Origin: Nepenthes gracilis
Lineage: Eukaryota; Streptophyta; Magnoliopsida; Caryophyllales; Nepenthaceae
Reading direction: 5' to 3'
DNA: 64,000 nt
Assembly (NCBI GenBank): GCA_033239525.1
Contig: BSYO01000009.1
Coordinates: 11,553,299 to 11,617,298 of the forward strand
Part shown: positions 58,828 through 64,000 of the stretch, in pieces
How the letters are laid out: the number at the start of each line of letters is the position of its first letter
How positions within the stretch are numbered: position 1 is the first letter of the stretch
Program-made: the position numbers and the translations under genes
The notes under the pieces: generated by a model
What the model was told of the DNA's origin: nothing
What the model saw: the letters and a program-made list of their open reading frames with translations, nothing else
Databases searched by the model: none

Positions 58828-60652
58828 TGTAATACCCAAATTTTTGTTTAAAATTATTTTGGTATTATTTATTATTTTGATAATTTGAATACAATGAAAT
58901 TAATTTTATACTATGAAATTTTTAAAAAAATCATATCAATCGGTTGCCACCCGAGATGCACCAGTGTGGATGCCCGAGCGCCAATTGAATAATTAAACAA
59001 AAGAAAAAGAAATAAGAAAGAAGAAAAGAAAAAAGGGAAAGGAAAAAGAAAAAAAAAAGATAAAAGGGGAGAGAGGCTGTGTGGAAGCAGTGCAGGAGAA
59101 AAGAAAAAAAAAAGAAGAGACAGAGGAGAAAGTAGAGCAACGTGAGAGAAGGAGAGGAGAAGAAGAGTAGCATGCATGAGAGAGAGAGAAAGAGGAAGAA
59201 GAAAAAGAGAGAGGAGGAGGAAGAAGAGGCACACACGGGAGAAGCAGAAAGACGGGAAGAGAGGAGGAGAAGGCAGGGTGCACGAGGAAGAGGAGAGAGA
59301 GGGCATGTGAGGAATAGAAGAGAGAAGGTGAAGTTTGGATAGTTCGAAGTATTATTTTATCAGATCTACTTTGTATAAGGTTGAAACAAGTATTTATAAA
59401 TTGTTTCTTTGATCTATTTTAACATCTAATATATTTTGACTACCATTTAAAAATTTTACTTACATGCATGTTATGCTTATACACATCTATTTATTATGTA
59501 CACTCATGTATGATTTACTGGTCAATTCAGGGTTTTGTTCGGATTTTATAATTTTTAGAGGGTTTTACTATTTCATAAAAGTCTAAAAAAAATCTGATAT
59601 TACCCAGGGATTTATGGTCACTTTCAGTTATTAACCGCTATCTCTATGGTGAGGCCGTATCTGTGACTATCTGTTATTAATAATCATCTCTGTGGTGAGG
59701 CCGTATCTATGGCTATCTATTATTAACTACTATCTCTAAAGCGAGGTTATATTCATGGTTATCTATTATTAACTGCTATCTCTGTGGCGATACCGTATCT
59801 ATAAATATCTATTATTAACCATCGTCTCTATTATGAGACTGTATTTTTGACTATTTGTTATAACCGCTGTCTCAGTGATGAGACCATTTCTATGGCTATT
59901 AGTTAAAAGCGTCATATTTATGGTGCAGTGCCATATCTGTGGCACCTCTCTAGACGAGAAGACTCTGTTCTCTTTCCATCGACAAAAAAATTTGAGTTCT
60001 GTTTATAGTTGACCCGCCTTGTCTTTCTGATATTTGAATGGAGATTTTATAATATATTCAAACATCTAATTTATATCTATTATCAATTTTGGAACCTGTT
60101 TATAGACCCTCTTTTTGATTTATCGAACATGTTATTATATATATCTATATATATGATACTTATTGAGTATTAGGCGCATATTTTTTGTTTTACCTCTTCA
60201 GATTAGAGCGATTGGACACTTTGTAGGAGTTGGACGAGATTTAACGTGATATGACATATTTAATGAGTATCATATCTTTCTAGATTGCTAGTGTTAGATG
60301 TGTTATGTTCCTTTTTTATTGGGTTTGTTATGGGATATATCTTTGAATATTGGAATTGGCTGAAAATAGGCCTCTGGTTAGTGTACTAAGAATTTAATAG
60401 AGTTATTGTATTATGTAGATGAGTTATTGTTATTATTTGATTATTTTTCTTATGATTGTTGAGAGTATATCATGATTATATCATTTGAATAGTTATCCAA
60501 TGAGATTCTGTACAGGTTATAATTAGGCCCGATGTATGTTTGATTTGTCACTTTAGGTTTGGGATTTTGCTGTTTATTATTACATTTGTTTAAAATTTTA
60601 ATTTTGAGAAATATTATTTATGGATTAGACTACTTGGTCCGGATTCGTGACA
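58828..60652 (+). repeat. 5' LTR of element E
   Basis: TGTAATACCCAAATTT...GGATTCGTGACA. Contains a purine-rich leader (58990-59330) and a minisatellite (59620-59900). Confidence 0.82.
59620..59900. repeat. 46-bp minisatellite inside the LTR of element E
   Basis: About six diverged units, each with the pattern 'attaac..ctatctctgtggtgaggccgtatct.tgg.tatctatt'. Spacing between successive 'tctatt/tctgtt' ends is about 46 bp. Confidence 0.8.
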
Positions 60653-60754
60653 AAAGTAGTATCAGAAAAAGCCATAATAAAAAGTATTTTAGATCAGTTT
60701 TAGGTCAATTTTGGGAAGGTTATTGATTAAATTTTTGTATAATAGGTGAATATT

Positions 60755-61565
60755 ATGACGAACAATAGGAATATTAGTGGCAAAGATCATTCTCAAGTCA
60801 AGAAGACAATATTAGAGGCAGAAGATCAATCTCAAGTCGGAAAGATGCTAGGAGTAAGAGATCGGTCTCAAGTCCCGAAGATGATTATGTTACTATGATA
60901 AGTTGCATGAACAACGTGATGGATAGGATAATCCAGCGGTAGGATCATGATATGGCTACCTTGAGAAGGATGGCTGAGTATGGATAGTGCAGGACACCCT
61001 TTGATCGGTTCAAAGGCGAGTGCATTTCGAAATTTTTGGGAGAATCTGACCAGATTAAATGTGATAACTGGTTAAAAAAGTTAAAAATAGTGATTGAGCA
61101 TATTAATTGTCTAAAAGAGGATAAAGTAAGATTTATTGTGTACAAATTGGACAATGAAGCAATCAGATGGTGGGACTCACAGCATCATATCACGGGTCAA
61201 AAAATAAAAAGATAGCTTAGGATGTCTTCTGTTAGGCATTTTTGGAGAAGTTTTTTCTTTCGAGCATTCGGGAGATTAAAGGAGCTGAATTTTTACGGCA
61301 GTGAAACAGGACAATAGCTGAGAACGATGCACAGTTTACAAAATTATCTTGGTTTGCTCGCTATTTAGTTGCAAATGAGGCTTTTAGAGCCCAAAAATTT
61401 TACAGAGAATACAAGATTCAATTCAGAAGCAATTGGTGCCGCTCTGACTACGAACTTATAGTGAGGTAGAAGTAGCTATTGATCGAGTAGAAGTAGCTTT
61501 GGGAGAAATATTTTCAGAAGAAATCAGAGCATCAATGTCAGAGCTCAAAGGGTGGAGGCTCTCAT
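60755..61565 (+). pseudogene. gag of element E, first part
   Basis: The ATG at 60755 opens a Ser/Asp-rich start with repeated DHSQVKK/DQSQVGK/DRSQVPK phrases. Later frames show FDRFKGECISKFLGE, CDNWLKKLKIVIEHI, EDKVRFIVYKLDNEAIRWWD (capsid-like core near 61110-61170). Several stops and frame changes make it inactive. Confidence 0.65.
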
Positions 61566-62003
61566 TTGATATTTCATTTGACGCCTAGAAGTCAAGATAA
61601 AGAAAAGTCAGTTGCAACAAAATCTTCTCCTTCGAGGTTGCAGTTCAAGAGATCTGCATGCGAATTTTGTAGGTCATATCACGCAGGACTGGTTTGCTTC
61701 CATCAGAGTGGAACTTGTTTCAATTGTTATCAGATGGGCCACTTATCTAAGGAGTGTCCAAACCCGAACCATTCAGATAAGAGGCTGGTGGCTCCACGGA
61801 GGGCATTTGCGACCACAGCACATGATGCTAGAGACAATCCCTCAATCATGGGAAGTAATTTGCAGATTTTTGATTCTTTGGCACGTGTGTTGATTAATCT
61901 TAGGGCTACACATTCATTTTTGGCCCCAAGATTTGTGTGTCATTTGTGTATGCCTTCCCCAATATCTAGATTGTGTGTTGATAGTGTCTACCATGGTGGG
62001 TAA
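61566..62003 (+). pseudogene. gag zinc knuckle and protease of element E
   Basis: The knuckle CFNCYQMGHLSKEC (61716-61757) is intact. The protease core reads RVLINLRATHSFLAPRF (about 61885-61935): where related elements have D-S/L-G-A-T-H-S-F, this copy has N-L-R-A-T-H-S-F, losing the catalytic aspartate. The frame ends at 62001-62003. Confidence 0.72.
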
Positions 62004-62064
62004 GTCCCTATTGGTTGATATTATGTACCTTCGATATCCGATTTAGGTCTGTGGCTATGAATTA

Positions 62065-62463
62065 ATGGTGGATATAACTCTACTCGATATTCTGAACTTT
62101 GATGTGATTTTGAGGATCAATTGGTTGGTGTGTTGTCATCCTACCATAGATTGTTTCAGTAAGGTAGTTTTTTTTTGTATTTTTGGGTATGAGTGCTTCA
62201 AGTTTCAAGGAAGGATTAGTAAGGAGGTTCTAGGGTTGATCTCAACGTTGTATGTGAATCATCTGATGAGAGATGGATGCCAAGCCTTTCTGGTATATAT
62301 GGCCATTTTTGGGAATCATTCTATGGCTATTGAGGATATTCCAATCAACTGTGAGTTTGAGGATATTTTTTCCGAGAAGTTGCCCAAATTGCCACCAGAT
62401 TAGAAGATCGAATTTGCTATTGATATTGTCCCTAGATCTGTGCCTATTTTGAGGGCTCCGTAA
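62065..62463 (+). pseudogene. Protease C-terminus and linker of element E
   Basis: FDVILRINWLVCCHPTIDCF (protease flap to helix region) leads to FEDIFSEKLPKLPPD, a stop, then IEFAIDIVPRSVPILRAP, where reverse transcriptase would continue with Y-RM. Cut exactly there by the H terminus. Confidence 0.72.
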
Positions 62464-64000
62464 TGTCATGCTCTGAACTTTAATAAGTTTAATTAATTAT
62501 TATATATAAAACTAAAAGTCCCAAAATTCATATGTGACCAATTCCAAAAAAATAGGACCCAACAAAATCAAACATATACAGAATCTTATCAGACAACCGT
62601 CCAAATAATATAAATATGATCTATTCTAAATATCGTAAATGACATATCATAACATGACAACAACTTATCTACATTTTATATATGTACATATTAAACTCAA
62701 CGGTCCTTACACATTCCAAAGGCCTACCCTCAGTCAATTTTCATTATCCAAAAATAACAAAACCAATAACAAATTCAATCCAAATAATAGAGAAATACAA
62801 CTAACGCTATCTGAGTTGTAATAGATGCTCAACTCACTGGGTCACGTGACACCATGTTAAATCTCACCCAACTCGTACAAAGCATCCCAATCCTCTATGA
62901 ATCTGAAAAGATGAAAGTATGAAAACGTGAATTAGATGCCCAACAAGTACCGTCATAAACATGCACAAAAAACAACATATGCAAATCAGATGAAGTATCC
63001 ATAAACAAATAGAAGCCAAATCACGAACACACCCAAAGTAAAATCTCATTGTACCATCTAACTGATACGAATGCATACAAGTCATTCTCTGATACCCAGC
63101 ACATAATCAAAGGCCATGGGACACCCACATAAATAGAAGTCACAACAAACCCACATAAATGAAGGCCAACGACAAACAGAAACCCAATTGGCATATCATA
63201 ACGGCTACATTTTAGGTCAGCAAATCTAGGTCATCTCATATCATTAACTTCATTAGCTCAATTAAATTTTAGACCTACAATTTCATACCATTGGCTATCA
63301 GCTCAACTACATTTTAGGTTTACTGCTCTCGATCATATCACATCATTGGGTATCAACCCGATTATATTTTAGGGCTGCAATTCTCAACTATCTCATGCCA
63401 TTGGCTACTAGCCTAGTTATATTTTAGGCATGCAACTTTTGACCATTTCATGTCATTGGCTATCAACCAGATTATATTTTAGGCATACAACTCTCGGCCG
63501 TCTCACATCATTAACTTTTGGCTCGACTATATTTTAGGCCTACAATTCGACCCGACTGTATTTTAGACATGCAACTCTAGGCCATACTATTTTCAATATA
63601 GGCTGCATTTTAAACCTGCAGCACTTGGCCATCCTATTTTCAATGATGGCTACATTTTAGGCCTGCAGCACTCGACCATCCTATTTCCAATAATGGTTGC
63701 AATTTAGGCATGCAGCACTTGACCATCCAATTTTCAATAACGACTACATTTTAGGCTTACAACACTCGGTCATCCTATTTCTAATAACGGCTGCATTTTA
63801 CGCCTACAACACTTGGCCATCCTCTTTTCAATAATGATTGCAATTTAGGCTTACAGCATTCAGCCATCCTATTTTCAATAATGGCTACATTTTAGGCCTA
63901 TAATTCTCGGCCATCTTATTTTTAATATCAGTTGCATTCTAGGCCTATAACTCTTGACCACCATATATCAACCCACTAGGGCCTTTGACTCCCATTTCCC
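62464..64000 (-). mobile_element. Element H: LTR terminus running off the window
   Basis: Begins TGTCATGCTCTGAAC on the plus strand, i.e. a minus-oriented LTR ending ...CAGAGCATGACA. The interior phrase 'gaattagatgcccaacaagtacc' (62930-62955) recalls the other gypsy LTRs near 42700 and 49960. No coding domain inside the window; it could be a solo LTR or the end of a full element. Confidence 0.6.
63220..63985. repeat. Minisatellite in element H (about 56-bp then 47-bp periods)
   Basis: A 'ttggctat.a.c..attatattttaggc.tgcaa.t.t.g.cc' unit repeats about every 56 bp up to about 63580, then a shorter 'ggctacattttaggcctgcagcactcggccatcctattttcaataat' unit repeats about every 47 bp to the window end. 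Confidence 0.85.

Larger units (their letters stand above)
58828..62463 (+). mobile_element. Element E: gypsy element, 5' part
   Basis: LTR 58828-60652, primer-site-like TAGTATCAGAAAAAGCC (60657-60673), gag and protease, and the beginning of the link to reverse transcriptase. It is interrupted at 62464 by the terminus of another LTR (element H). Any remaining pol would lie beyond the window. It belongs with solo LTR 2 by its termini. Confidence 0.75.

Noticed and set aside
58911..59342. Long minus-strand frames rich in Ser, Phe and Leu and a plus-strand frame rich in Glu, Arg and Lys
   Set aside because: They are translations of the purine-rich leader of the E LTR. The same effect explains the frames at 5772-6215.
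63220..64000. Regularly spaced repeats considered as a CRISPR-like array
   Set aside because: Repeats are adjacent and diverged with no unique spacers, and the DNA is plant nuclear. It is a minisatellite in an LTR.
1..64000. tRNA, rRNA, riboswitch or organellar insertions
   Set aside because: Looked for conserved landmarks (tRNA B-box-like motifs with foldable arms, rRNA core sequences, plastid gene motifs) and saw none that I could support by eye.

Overview
This is nuclear DNA from a flowering plant, probably a eudicot. It is AT-rich, has canonical GT-AG introns, carries a plant-specific small-heat-shock-like gene, and is packed with plant LTR retrotransposons (Ty3/gypsy chromovirus-like and Tat-like, and a Ty1/copia Sirevirus). 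Nothing bacterial, viral or organellar was seen. Nearly every open frame is retrotransposon debris or captured gene debris; I can defend only one host gene. The species cannot be named from the sequence.

Region 1-7.5 kb: low-complexity intergenic DNA with a transposon gag-like remnant (about 1.15-1.55 kb), an ATT microsatellite, a 398-bp tandem duplication and purine-rich tracts.

Region 7.5-14.7 kb: an RTM2-like gene (alpha-crystallin domain plus C-terminal membrane anchor) on the minus strand. Exon 2 is 7599-8089. Its small first exon, 14259-14364, was found by reading for the missing N-terminus. The 6.2-kb intron between them contains a complete LTR retrotransposon (element B, 8757-12980) with identical 5-bp target duplications (atttg). 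Element B has lost pol and carries fragments of two host genes fused in one frame: a YqaJ-type plant nuclease and a kinesin-7 stalk.

Region 14.7-33.7 kb: a sister element (A, 14687-18752) starts 322 bp upstream of the gene's start codon. It carries an intronless DA1-type (UIM-LIM-peptidase) copy. A segment running from inside this DA1 copy into a Tat-like gag-only element (C) has been duplicated in tandem (units 16520-22396 and 22397-29309), and a 1.02-kb piece of the second unit was duplicated again. This gives three DA1 copies and three LTRs. Element C continues to about 33.7 kb and holds gene-like units on its antisense strand, with their own TATA boxes and possible introns.

Region 33.7-64 kb: AT-rich spacer, then a gypsy gag-protease remnant (G, plus strand), then a large minus-strand gypsy element (D, about 38.6-58.67 kb). 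Element D is interrupted by two solo LTRs (42346-44829; 45471-48064) and by a Sirevirus-like element (F, 52006-58451) that has gag and an envelope-like frame but no pol. All three insertions have recognisable 5-bp target duplications. Element E (58828 onward) keeps its LTR, primer site, gag and protease, and is cut at 62464 by the start of another LTR (H) that runs off the window.

The theme is gene capture and nesting: related non-autonomous LTR elements have picked up different host sequences, and one sits in the intron and the other at the promoter of the same host gene.
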